Assembly: GCA_040756655.1 (NCBI GenBank)
Contig: JBFLYN010000049.1
Span: forward strand, 1-19,317
Direction of reading: 5' to 3'
From: JBFLYN01 sp040756655
Lineage (GTDB): Bacteria > Bacillota > Sulfobacillia > UBA8153
Length of the DNA: 19,317 bases
How positions within the stretch are numbered: the first letter of the stretch is position 1; each line of letters opens with the position of its first letter. Shown here one piece after another: positions 7,148 through 15,125 of the stretch. Position numbers and translations under genes: made by a program. The notes below the pieces were generated by a model. That model ran no database searches. It saw only the letters and a list, made by a program, of their open reading frames with translations, and was not told where the DNA came from.

Positions 7148-7478
7148 GGCTGGTTCTCCCGGTTACACGGGTATAACCCCGGTCAGGACTGGCCAGACCT
7201 GTGGGGAGTGCGGTCATGCTCGTTGCGGCACACTTGGGCAGTGTCGAGACACATACGTGGATAGAAAAGTCGGTGATATTCAGAGTCTGACGAAACGGGA
7301 AAGGCTAACCCCCTGTATCCTCTGCTGACAAGGGACGAATCCGACAGGCCGGGCAATTCGCCAGCTGGCAGCCAGTTGAGAAGCTGGTATGCCCCAACTG
7401 CAGGGTGCACTAGAGGTCGAGCTCGCTAGAACCCCTAACTGGACCCTTGCCTCGAGTTCATAGTATGGTTGCCGGGGT
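7148..7478. other. non-coding or decayed stretch
   Basis: About 330 bp with no supported gene. A short plus-strand stretch near 7177-7260 reads TGQTCGECGHARCG, and another frame near 7381-7413 reads KLVCPNCRVH then stop. Together they recall a broken zinc-ribbon end such as a TnpB remnant, but the frames are too short and disrupted to call. No tRNA, CRISPR or known riboswitch is recognised. Confidence 0.35.
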
Positions 7479-7532
7479 ATCTCCTTGACTCAAGCAGCCC
7501 CTAGATATGGGGGTTACTGGAGTGAAGGAGAT
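7479..7532 (+). repeat. hairpin repeat copy 1, with SD in its 3' arm
   Basis: A 54-bp imperfect inverted repeat. ATCTCCTT at the 5' end pairs with AAGGAGAT at the 3' end, and an inner CCCC/GGGG pairing and several intervening pairs leave a short loop around TAGATAT. The 3' arm AAGGAG (7525-7530) is a near-ideal SD, 8 bp before a GTG start at 7539, so the folded form would hide the ribosome binding site. A second copy lies at 8741-8804 in the same orientation. Confidence 0.8.
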
Positions 7533-7538
7533 GCTCCT

Positions 7539-7685
7539 GTGTTCGCAGAAGATATGTCCCGGGTGGGGGCTTCCATCTGTTCTCCCGCGAGGCCGTGCTG
7601 GCAGGCCAGCCGGAGGTCGGGGGCGAATGACAATCGTTGGCGGTCCGGGGTGGGGCTTGTCAGGCATCGTCAGGGGGGTACGTGA
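7539..7685 (+). CDS. small ORF after hairpin repeat copy 1, unknown
   Basis: GTG 7539 is 8 bp after the AAGGAG of the hairpin repeat and opens 48 codons (VFAEDMSRVGAS...HRQGGT), rich in Arg, Ser and Gly, with three cysteines or so and no recognisable domain. Its TGA (7683-7685) overlaps the GTG (7682-7684) that I take as the start of the membrane protein, the GTGA arrangement expected for translational coupling. That overlap and the SD spacing are the only evidence for a real gene; it could be a leader peptide. The frame is also open upstream through the hairpin from TTG 7485. Confidence 0.35.
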   Translation: MFAEDMSRVGASICSPARPCWQASRRSGANDNRWRSGVGLVRHRQGGT

Positions 7686-8704
7686 CGATAACCAGGGCGG
7701 TCAAGTGCATCCTTTTTTGGTACTTTATTGTTTATGTTCCCCTGGGCTTGCTCCTGCATTCCAGGGCATATGTCGCTTTTGCCAATCATCGGGCAAGCGG
7801 TATTCCCTTTGAGTTGTTGACCCTTTTCGACGGAAGCCCTTATGCTGCTCAAAGCCTGTTCTGGTCATGGCCCTGGCCGCCGTGGAGGCTCCAGGCAGGG
7901 TTTTTGCACATTGGTGGCAAGAGCTTTCCGGCTGCGGCTGGTTCTGATGTCGGTAGCTTGAGCCTGAGCGTGTTGTGGGGCAGCACTGCTGAAGAGAAGA
8001 TGATTGTGGCTGAGCGGATGCTTCATTTACCTTCCGTTTCCTGGACAGCGGGGGGCCCAGTCTCCGGCGAACGTGAGCTTACCCTTGTCGGTCGGAGTGT
8101 AGACGAGTTTGTCGCTCCATCTCCCCAAGAGCGGTGGTGTGGTGCGAGACAGCGCTATGTACCCTGGGGGGCGACGGTGTCAAGAATTGCTACTTATGTA
8201 TACAATATGGACCGTATTTGGCACTGGTTTAGCGTTGGTACGGCGAATGAAGTCAGCCTCGATGACAGCCCTGAAGTGGCCCGGGCAGTGGCGGTGATTA
8301 TGAGCGACCCGGATAAGCGTCACCGCCCGTTCCCGGCCGGCACTTTCTCCGAAGTTCTCCCTCCAGGGGACAATCCCCTGATGATGGCGGCCAAGGACGA
8401 AATGGTTTCAACAGCCAGGCATTACCGTGCTGGCGCGGTGTCGCGGGAGCTTCTTCTCGGGGCGGTAAGAGTGCTGTACTTCCGATATGCCGGGCCTTTC
8501 CTTTTGCCTGACAGTTTTATCCCATTAGTTCTCTGGTGGGTATTTCTTTACCTCCCCACTCTTCCCATCAGGTATTTGCTCTTTGCTCCGCTGGTTTTCT
8601 CTCCGCATTACTTCGTCCTTCCCTTGGCGCTGCTACATGGCCTGACCTTGATGGTTCTGTGGTTTTGGGTTATGTTGCGCTGGCGCCGAACTTTGATTTT
8701 TTGA
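7682..8704 (+). CDS. unrecognised membrane protein
   Basis: A protein of about 340 aa that I do not recognise. From GTG 7682 (GGGGGG about 4 bp upstream) it begins with one hydrophobic helix (residues about 9-25, CILFWYFIVYVPLGLLL). A soluble central region of roughly 250 residues follows, including WSWPWPPW, RWCGARQRYVPWG and SDPDKRHRPFPAGTF. At least two C-terminal helices end the protein (FIPLVLWWVFLYLPTLPIRY and YFVLPLALLHGLTLMVLWFW), finishing RWRRTLIF. The central region could be extracytoplasmic. Base composition is clearly more AT-rich, with T-rich codons, than the flanking genes, suggesting acquired DNA. It lies between two copies of a hairpin repeat and is coupled to a small upstream ORF. 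An in-frame TTG at 7637 exists but has no SD. No function proposed. Confidence 0.65.
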   Translation: MTITRAVKCILFWYFIVYVPLGLLLHSRAYVAFANHRASGIPFELLTLFDGSPYAAQSLFWSWPWPPWRLQAGFLHIGGKSFPAAAGSDVGSLSLSVLWGSTAEEKMIVAERMLHLPSVSWTAGGPVSGERELTLVGRSVDEFVAPSPQERWCGARQRYVPWGATVSRIATYVYNMDRIWHWFSVGTANEVSLDDSPEVARAVAVIMSDPDKRHRPFPAGTFSEVLPPGDNPLMMAAKDEMVSTARHYRAGAVSRELLLGAVRVLYFRYAGPFLLPDSFIPLVLWWVFLYLPTLPIRYLLFAPLVFSPHYFVLPLALLHGLTLMVLWFWVMLRWRRTLIF

Positions 8705-8740
8705 GGAAGGTGCGGGAGGTGAGCAAATGGCGCCACTGGG

Positions 8741-8804
8741 ATATCTCCTTGACTTAAGCAGCCCCTAGCTAGATGTGTGGGGGTTACTGGGGTGAAGGAG
8801 ATAT
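8741..8804 (+). repeat. hairpin repeat copy 2, with SD in its 3' arm
   Basis: The second copy of the repeat at 7479-7532, same orientation, 37 bp after the membrane-protein stop. Here the outer stem is 10 bp (ATATCTCCTT / AAGGAGATAT), the inner CCCC/GGGG stem is kept, and the loop is longer (around TAGCTAGATGTGT). AAGGAG (8795-8800) is 10 bp before ATG 8811. Similarity to copy 1 continues past the stem (CCTGT before the start codons) and slightly upstream (GGG before the stem). Confidence 0.8.
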
Positions 8805-8810
8805 CCCTGT

Positions 8811-9023
8811 ATGGTTGAAAGCCTTATGACACCCACGGCACCAGACACTACCGCGTTTCCGGCCAGGAAGCGCACGACATTTTCTAAGCAGGTGGCCAGT
8901 CCGTCTCGAATGTCGGGGACGAAGATCTTGCCTGCTCATCAGCAACGTCGACAGAACCTCAGCTTCTATTACGAGGATCTGGCAGCCTTGGGCCGGGTTT
9001 TGGGCTTCTGGGAGGCGAACTAG
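8811..9023 (+). CDS. small ORF after hairpin repeat copy 2, unknown
   Basis: A 70-aa ORF starting at ATG 8811, 10 bp after the SD contained in the hairpin repeat; an in-frame ATG at 8826 is an alternative. The N-terminal half is rich in Thr, Pro, Ser and Lys/Arg (TAPDTTAFPARKRTTFSKQV). The C-terminal part, LSFYYEDLAALGRVLGFWE, could form an amphipathic helix. There is no signal peptide, no membrane helix and no family I recognise. A strong palindrome lies 75 bp after its stop. It might be a small protein, a peptide precursor or a chance ORF. Confidence 0.35.
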   Translation: MVESLMTPTAPDTTAFPARKRTTFSKQVASPSRMSGTKILPAHQQRRQNLSFYYEDLAALGRVLGFWEAN

Positions 9024-9097
9024 CTAGACGGACTGTGCTAAGCTAACCTTTGCGCTCTGAGAGGCAACCCCGGTACTCTGCACGATTAGAAGAACAG

Positions 9098-9127
9098 AAG
9101 GGGATCGTGTCATGACGCGATCCCCTT
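9098..9127. terminator. strong 30-bp palindrome, probable terminator
   Basis: AAGGGGATCG (9098-9107) and CGATCCCCTT (9118-9127) pair perfectly around an inner GTCATGAC, giving an almost uninterrupted stem with a tiny loop. It is followed by TTGTCTGTC on the plus strand. It closes the plus-strand unit that begins at the first hairpin repeat. The T-tract is weak, so it could also be a mobile-element or protein-binding site. Confidence 0.55.
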
Positions 9128-9626
9128 GTCTGTCGGTGGATAAAGCGGAGCTACTTTGGGAAGCTCTCACCGACTCCCAGCACTCGGCACCATATCCCGG
9201 TAGGACCCCAGTACGACTTGAGGCCTTTGTTAACCACGAAGCCGGCTCTATCGCGCTCGGATGATGTCCCGGATATCAGGACGGAGTGCTGGGGGTCCTG
9301 GCTGGTAGGCTCATCTAAAAGCCCCATCTCCGGCGGATTAGAAGCGGACGTGCCAAGGCCAGCCGACCCCCCACTCCCGGGAAAACTGGCCGGCGGTGCG
9401 GCGGTCTTTCACCGGCAGCCCCAAAGGCGAAGAGGTCGGACAGGCGCTCACCAAGCACTGCAGAAGGCTCGGCAGAAACCCAGGTCCTCGTCGACGGGAA
9501 ACCGGCTATAGCCATGGGGTTACACAAGACGCCAAACCGGTTAGAGGAGTCGGGGCCGTGGGAGGCAAGCTTGCACCGAAACCCTGTATACTCCCGGCGT
9601 AACCGTGCAAGAGGCCGGTGAGCACC
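9128..9626. other. 500-bp region without recognisable gene
   Basis: No coding frame here looks real, and no known RNA gene or riboswitch is recognised. Local dyads exist: TCGGTG (9133-9138) with CACCGA (9168-9173), enclosing GAGCT (9148-9152) with AGCTC (9162-9166). The last part, 9520-9626, lies downstream of the Tad operon and DUF192 gene and should contain their transcription end, but I see no stem followed by a T-run in that direction. Confidence 0.4.
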
Positions 9627-10010
9627 TCATGGTTGGTAGCCTAACCGGCCCCTAAAGGGTGGGAGATATGCCAACTTGACCTGGTGTCCAGGCACTGTCC
9701 CGGTGGCGGCGGCGGTCCCAGCCGGCAACTCCACTACCCACCGACACCCAGGCACTACCGGCCCCACCCGCCCGGGCGGCAGCGTGGAGACTAAGAGCAA
9801 GCGCCCGCCCGCGTCCAGGTGCAGTGCATCGATGGAAAACCTCATCCCCAGGGTGTGCACGCCCCGGGCCGGAACCAGCACCAGGCCCTCGCCCGATGGC
9901 AACTTGGGCTGCCCGAGCAGCCCGACCAGGCGCCTGGCAAAAGTGTTGGCCAGCCGGGCCCTGGCCAGCACCATTCCGCTGGTCTGGTTGGTCACTTCAC
10001 ACCACGTCAT
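9627..10010 (-). CDS. DUF192 family protein at the end of the Tad operon
   Basis: A 127-aa protein of the DUF192 family. The recognisable run is VTNQTSGMVLARARLANTFA, then RRLVGLLGQPKLPSGEGLVLVP, GVHTLGMRFSIDALHLDAGG and a C-terminal VVELPAGTAAATG. The function of DUF192 proteins is not settled; they are small beta-rich proteins that often appear near pilus genes. ATG 10010 overlaps the TadC stop in an ATGA (10007-10010), so translation is likely coupled and the protein is made as the last product of the pilus operon. Unlike many DUF192 proteins it has no signal peptide here, so it would be cytoplasmic. Full length for the family. Confidence 0.85.
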   Translation of the reverse strand: MTWCEVTNQTSGMVLARARLANTFARRLVGLLGQPKLPSGEGLVLVPARGVHTLGMRFSIDALHLDAGGRLLLVSTLPPGRVGPVVPGCRWVVELPAGTAAATGTVPGHQVKLAYLPPFRGRLGYQP

Positions 10011-10909
10011 TTGCCGAGCACTTCCATGTAGCTGATCACGGCCGGCCCCAACAGAACTGCGAAGATAGCCGGGAAAATGAAGATCACCATGGGGAACAGG
10101 AGCTTGATGGGTATCTTCATGGCCTCTTCCTCAATGCGCTGGCGCCGGGCGAGCCGGATCTGGTCGGCCTGCACCCGGAGGACTCCGGCTATGGGGACTC
10201 CCAGCTGGTCGGCCTGGACGAGAGCAGCGGTGAAACTCCGTAGTTCGGGCAGATCCGAACGTTCGGCGATGCCGCGCAGGGCATCGGCACGGCTCCGTCC
10301 CAGCCTCACCTCGCGAAGATAGGTCTCGAATTCCTCACCCAGCGGACCCTTGAACTTCTCGGCCACTTTGTGCATGGCCCCGTCAAAGGCCAGCCCGGCC
10401 TCAACAGATACACAGAGCAAGTCCAGCACATCGGGCAGGTGGCGTCGTAGTTCACCGGAACGGGCCCGGATGCGCCGGCTCAGCCAAAAGTCCGGCAGAA
10501 GCATTCCCATCAAGGCCAGCAAGAGAGCACACGGCACGGCACGTGGCAGTGGCGCCCTGGCCAAGACCAGTGTCACTGGCCCGGCTAGGGCACAAAGCCC
10601 CATCAAGCCCATAAATCTCACCACCTGGCCGCGCTGACCGGCCCGGGTCAGCCGGGTGGTGAAGCGGCCTCGCACTCCCGCCGGGGTCAGGCGGTAAAGG
10701 CGGTCGCCAACGGCGCGCAGGAGTGGTGTGAACAGCCGCTCAGCCAGTGGCGCCGCCATTTCTTGCTGTTCTGGAGTGAGATTCTGCTGAAGTGAGGGCC
10801 GGACCCGCTCCAGTCGCCTCCAGGCGGCCACTAGTTCAGGCCCAGGAGCGAACAGGATCCGCCCGGCGAAGAATGCTGCGGCAAACCACAGTACCATTGC
10901 CTGGCCCAT
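10007..10909 (-). CDS. tadC: Tad pilus inner-membrane platform protein TadC
   Basis: A 300-aa type II secretion F-domain protein. With TadB it forms the membrane platform that the TadA ATPase acts on to extrude Flp pilins. It has an N-terminal hydrophobic segment (residues about 3-20), two helices at about 98-140, then the conserved cytoplasmic GspF domain (RRHLPDVLDLLCVSVEAGLAF through RSFTAALVQADQLGVPI). A C-terminal helix follows (IPIKLLFPMVIFIFPAIFAV). ATG 10909 has GAGGGGGAAG about 4-5 bp upstream. It follows TadB by 13 bp and overlaps DUF192 by 4 bp. Assigned as TadC rather than TadB by its position after TadB and its C-terminal GspF layout. Confidence 0.92.
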   Translation of the reverse strand: MGQAMVLWFAAAFFAGRILFAPGPELVAAWRRLERVRPSLQQNLTPEQQEMAAPLAERLFTPLLRAVGDRLYRLTPAGVRGRFTTRLTRAGQRGQVVRFMGLMGLCALAGPVTLVLARAPLPRAVPCALLLALMGMLLPDFWLSRRIRARSGELRRHLPDVLDLLCVSVEAGLAFDGAMHKVAEKFKGPLGEEFETYLREVRLGRSRADALRGIAERSDLPELRSFTAALVQADQLGVPIAGVLRVQADQIRLARRQRIEEEAMKIPIKLLFPMVIFIFPAIFAVLLGPAVISYMEVLGK

Positions 10910-10922
10910 GCTGCTTCCCCCT

Positions 10923-11855
10923 CTATATCCTCAGATCTACTAACCTCCTGATTAACACGACGCCGATGACCTGGCCGACCAGAGCAGTTCCCAAAAGGAC
11001 CCGCCCAATGAGGTTGGTGAAGAGAAGGCTTACATAGCCGGGGTTGATAAGCATCAGGATGGCGGCAAGACCGAAAGGCAAAACACCGATGATGAGACCG
11101 CTCATCCTACCCTGGGCCGTGAGCGTGCGAACCTCTCCGGCAATGCGGGCTCGTTCCCGGATGGTGGCGCTGATGTTATCCAGGACCTCCGCCAGGTTTC
11201 CACCTACTTGCCTCTGGATGAGGACGGCGGTGACCACCAGTTCTAAGTCCGGGCAGTTGTTCCGCTCCACCATGCGCCTGAGGGCACTCTCCACTTCGAT
11301 GTTGACCGCCGTCTCCTTGAGTACCTGCTTGAGTTCGGTACTGATGGGATCGGGCATATCCTGAGCCACCGCCTCCATTGCCTGGAGCAAGGAGTGCCCG
11401 GCCCTCAGGGAGTTAGCCATCAGGGCCATGGCATCCCCTACTTGCTTGGCCAACCGGAACTCGCGGCGCACGCGGGCCATCTGCACGCTCTTGGTGGCGA
11501 CCACTGGCACCACACCCGCAGCAATTAAGCCGGGCACCAGGCCCAGTCCCAGGATACCCCCACCCACTGTCGCCACGCCGATGGCTCCCACTATCAGGGC
11601 TACAAACTCCTGGGCCTGAAGCCTGACCCCGGCCGAGCGCAGGTCCAGGTCGAGCCTGCCGGACCAAGTCCTGCGCTTGCGAGGCGGCCGCACCAGGGCA
11701 TCACTGGCTACCACTACCTCTTCCTTGGCCTTCCGGCGCCCTACCAGCTTGGCAAGCCGCTCCGCTATCAGCACTCTCTCTGCCAAGACCTGGTAGGTCA
11801 GGGCGCGGGCCAGGAGCAAGACCGCCAGCCAGACGATGGCCAACACTCTGAACAT
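10923..11855 (-). CDS. tadB: Tad pilus inner-membrane platform protein TadB
   Basis: A 310-aa GspF-domain membrane protein, partner of TadC in the Flp pilus machine. An N-terminal helix (MFRVLAIVWLAVLLLARALT) is followed by a basic cytoplasmic segment and a helix pair (EFVALIVGAIGVATVGGGIL and GLVPGLIAAGVVPVVA). Next is the GspF domain (AKQVGDAMALMANSLRAGHS, LVVTAVLIQRQVGGNLAEVL) and C-terminal helices. The cytoplasmic RRKAKEEVV and RPPRKRRTWSGR stretches are typical of the TadB linker. ATG 11855 lies 9 bp after the TadA stop, with GGGGTAGGGAT as SD inside the end of tadA. Confidence 0.92.
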   Translation of the reverse strand: MFRVLAIVWLAVLLLARALTYQVLAERVLIAERLAKLVGRRKAKEEVVVASDALVRPPRKRRTWSGRLDLDLRSAGVRLQAQEFVALIVGAIGVATVGGGILGLGLVPGLIAAGVVPVVATKSVQMARVRREFRLAKQVGDAMALMANSLRAGHSLLQAMEAVAQDMPDPISTELKQVLKETAVNIEVESALRRMVERNNCPDLELVVTAVLIQRQVGGNLAEVLDNISATIRERARIAGEVRTLTAQGRMSGLIIGVLPFGLAAILMLINPGYVSLLFTNLIGRVLLGTALVGQVIGVVLIRRLVDLRI

Positions 11856-11864
11856 GGCCTATCC

Positions 11865-13220
<1,356 letters not shown>

Positions 13221-13226
13221 GGGCTG

Positions 13227-14390
13227 TTACCCCACCTTCTCATCGATTAGCTGGCGTGCCAAGTTCATGACGGCCTGGGTAAGGGCCGTACGACCCCGGC
13301 GAGCAGTGAAGGGAAGGCCGGTGTTGGCCGACCACACTGCAGTCTTGCCTTCACTGGGAAGGCGGTAGAAGACCGGGAAATCCAGGTGCTTAGGGATTTC
13401 GTTCACGGGCAGCCCCAGAGCGGCGTTGGACCGGTTCAGGACGAGCCTAACCGACTCCCGCACGAAGTCCAAGCGGTCCACCAATACATCGAGGCACTTG
13501 CCGGTGTTCTGGAGCGTGGGGATGTCCGGGGTGGCCACCAAGAGCACAAGGTCTGACGCTTCCAGCACCGTAAGGTTAAGGTCCCTGAAGCCACACGGCA
13601 GGTCCACCACAATGTAGTTGTAGTTTTTGCGCAAAGACTCGAGGATGGCCGGAACTGTACCTGGAGACTGGCCTCCCCCACCCCCGTCCACCACGGCAGC
13701 CAGGTCCGGGCTGGGCGGGGCGGCCAGGAGCCGGACCCCAGCGTACGGGGTCCGTTCCATGACCTTATCCAGGACTTCCTCCAGGCGGCCGGTCTCCAAC
13801 AGGGTGACATCGACGATAGAAGAAGACGGCTGTACTCCCATGAGCGTCGCCTGGCAGCCAAATTCCAGGTCCAGGTCGACGCAGGCAACCCTCCGTTTGC
13901 TGAGGCGGGCCAGCCCCACGGCCAGGTTGGCGGCGATGGTGCTCTTCCCCACCCCACCTTTGGTGGAGAACACGCAAATCACCCTGCCCCGCTGCTCCTG
14001 GGCAGGGGCCCGGGCCAGCTGGCCCCGGGCGGCCGCAATCGCGTTGACAAGCACGGGCACGGGAGTCTTGCGCGGCAAGAGATCCCGGGCGGACACGGCC
14101 AGGGCTTTCCTGGCCTCTTCCACGCTGGCGCGTCCCGACAGGATCACCACCGGGACGGGCTGAAGACTCATGAGGGTCTCGGTTACGCCGAACGCATCCA
14201 GGTCGTAACCGTCTTCTATCACTACCACTTCAGGCAGTGACGCGCAGCTTTTGTCCACAGCTTCGTTGGTGTCGTGGGCTTCGGCTACCACCTCTACCCG
14301 TCCGGTGGCCTCCAGCACCTGCTTTAGTTCTCGCAAGGCCGTTGCCTGGGACATGGCCAGTACCACGCGCACCCGCTCGTTCACAGGCAC
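13227..14390 (-). CDS. cpaE: Tad pilus localisation protein CpaE/TadZ
   Basis: A 387-aa protein with an N-terminal receiver-like domain (residues 1-120, D60 in VVVIEDGYD, hydrophobic strand PVVILSG) fused to a MinD/ParA-type ATPase. The deviant Walker A is FSTKGGVGKST (K144, K149), followed by VDLDLEFG and YIVVDLPCG. CpaE/TadZ proteins place the Tad machine at its site in the cell. Whether the receiver domain is phosphorylated is doubtful because it lacks the clear acidic pocket of response regulators. GTG 14390 has AGAGGGGAT upstream; an in-frame GTG at 14384 is the alternative. It sits between cpaB and tadA, the usual order. Confidence 0.92.
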   Translation of the reverse strand: MPVNERVRVVLAMSQATALRELKQVLEATGRVEVVAEAHDTNEAVDKSCASLPEVVVIEDGYDLDAFGVTETLMSLQPVPVVILSGRASVEEARKALAVSARDLLPRKTPVPVLVNAIAAARGQLARAPAQEQRGRVICVFSTKGGVGKSTIAANLAVGLARLSKRRVACVDLDLEFGCQATLMGVQPSSSIVDVTLLETGRLEEVLDKVMERTPYAGVRLLAAPPSPDLAAVVDGGGGGQSPGTVPAILESLRKNYNYIVVDLPCGFRDLNLTVLEASDLVLLVATPDIPTLQNTGKCLDVLVDRLDFVRESVRLVLNRSNAALGLPVNEIPKHLDFPVFYRLPSEGKTAVWSANTGLPFTARRGRTALTQAVMNLARQLIDEKVG

Positions 14391-14405
14391 ACCCCTATCC
14401 CCTCT

Positions 14406-15125
14406 CTAGCGTCCCGGAAGCCGAAAGGCTTCGGTGGTAGTCTCTGTGAAGGGCACCACCTGGGGGTCATTCCACGGTCGGAGCAGCAATCGCAGGCTGC
14501 CCCGCTCTTCGGCCAGCACCAGCCTGGTGGCCTCCTGCGGGGACACCGCCAGCGTGATCGAAGTGTAAGCGCGGATCTCGCGCACAGGTCCATACCTTAC
14601 GGCGGTATCCTGGGCAACAGCCAGCACCAGGATGTCCTGGAGCAGCAGTTGGCTGCGATCAAGGTCCGTCAAGTCCTTGCGGAAGGTGGCGATTATGTCC
14701 ACCCGGTCGCCGGGCTCGATGAACCCGCCCGCACCGATGATCTCGTTAACCAGGATGGTTACGGCTCGTTTGCCCTCAGGGACGTGATGGGCAAGACCGG
14801 GCTTCTCGCCGGGCGGGGCTAGCTTGGACGCCAGGAGAATCTCCCCGGGTTGCAGAGGAACCAACGACATGCGGCCCACTGCATCACCGATGGCCCCCAG
14901 CGCCCCGGCCGGGATGAACTCCACCGGCATGGCTTTCACCGTAATATGGCCAGCGGCCACTATGGACCGGCCTGGGACCGCTCCGGTAACAACCACCACA
15001 GGTGCTGTGTGTGCAGGAGGAGGGGGTGCCCCCGCTGCCGTGAGGTACGAGCGGACGCTCCAGGTTGCCACCAGCGCAAGGATGAGCGGTAAAAACCATG
15101 TTCTAACCAACCTGTGCCTGATCAT
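14406..15125 (-). CDS. cpaB: Flp pilus assembly protein CpaB/RcpC
   Basis: A 239-aa periplasmic/exoplasmic protein anchored by an N-terminal helix (residues about 8-28, RTWFLPLILALVATWSVRSY). A proline-rich link is followed by an SAF domain (PGRSIVAAGHITVKAMPVEF, through LQPGEILLASKLAPPG) and the RcpC/CpaB domain (RAVTILVNEIIGAGGFIEPG, DRVDIIATF). In Gram-negative Tad systems RcpC works with the secretin; no secretin gene is present here, so it presumably acts at the cell wall. ATG 15125 overlaps the stop of the TadG-like gene in an ATGA. Full length for the Gram-positive versions. Confidence 0.9.
   Translation of the reverse strand: MIRHRLVRTWFLPLILALVATWSVRSYLTAAGAPPPPAHTAPVVVVTGAVPGRSIVAAGHITVKAMPVEFIPAGALGAIGDAVGRMSLVPLQPGEILLASKLAPPGEKPGLAHHVPEGKRAVTILVNEIIGAGGFIEPGDRVDIIATFRKDLTDLDRSQLLLQDILVLAVAQDTAVRYGPVREIRAYTSITLAVSPQEATRLVLAEERGSLRLLLRPWNDPQVVPFTETTTEAFRLPGR

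Noticed and set aside
7479..8804. Hairpin repeats as terminal inverted repeats of one transposon carrying the membrane protein
   Set aside because: The two copies are in direct, not inverted, orientation. Each is itself a hairpin, and no transposase frame lies between them; a MITE origin for each copy remains possible.
9218..9511. 97-codon plus-strand ORF in the gap before DUF192
   Set aside because: No SD, Arg/Pro/Ser-rich low-information sequence, no similarity to any family I recognise.
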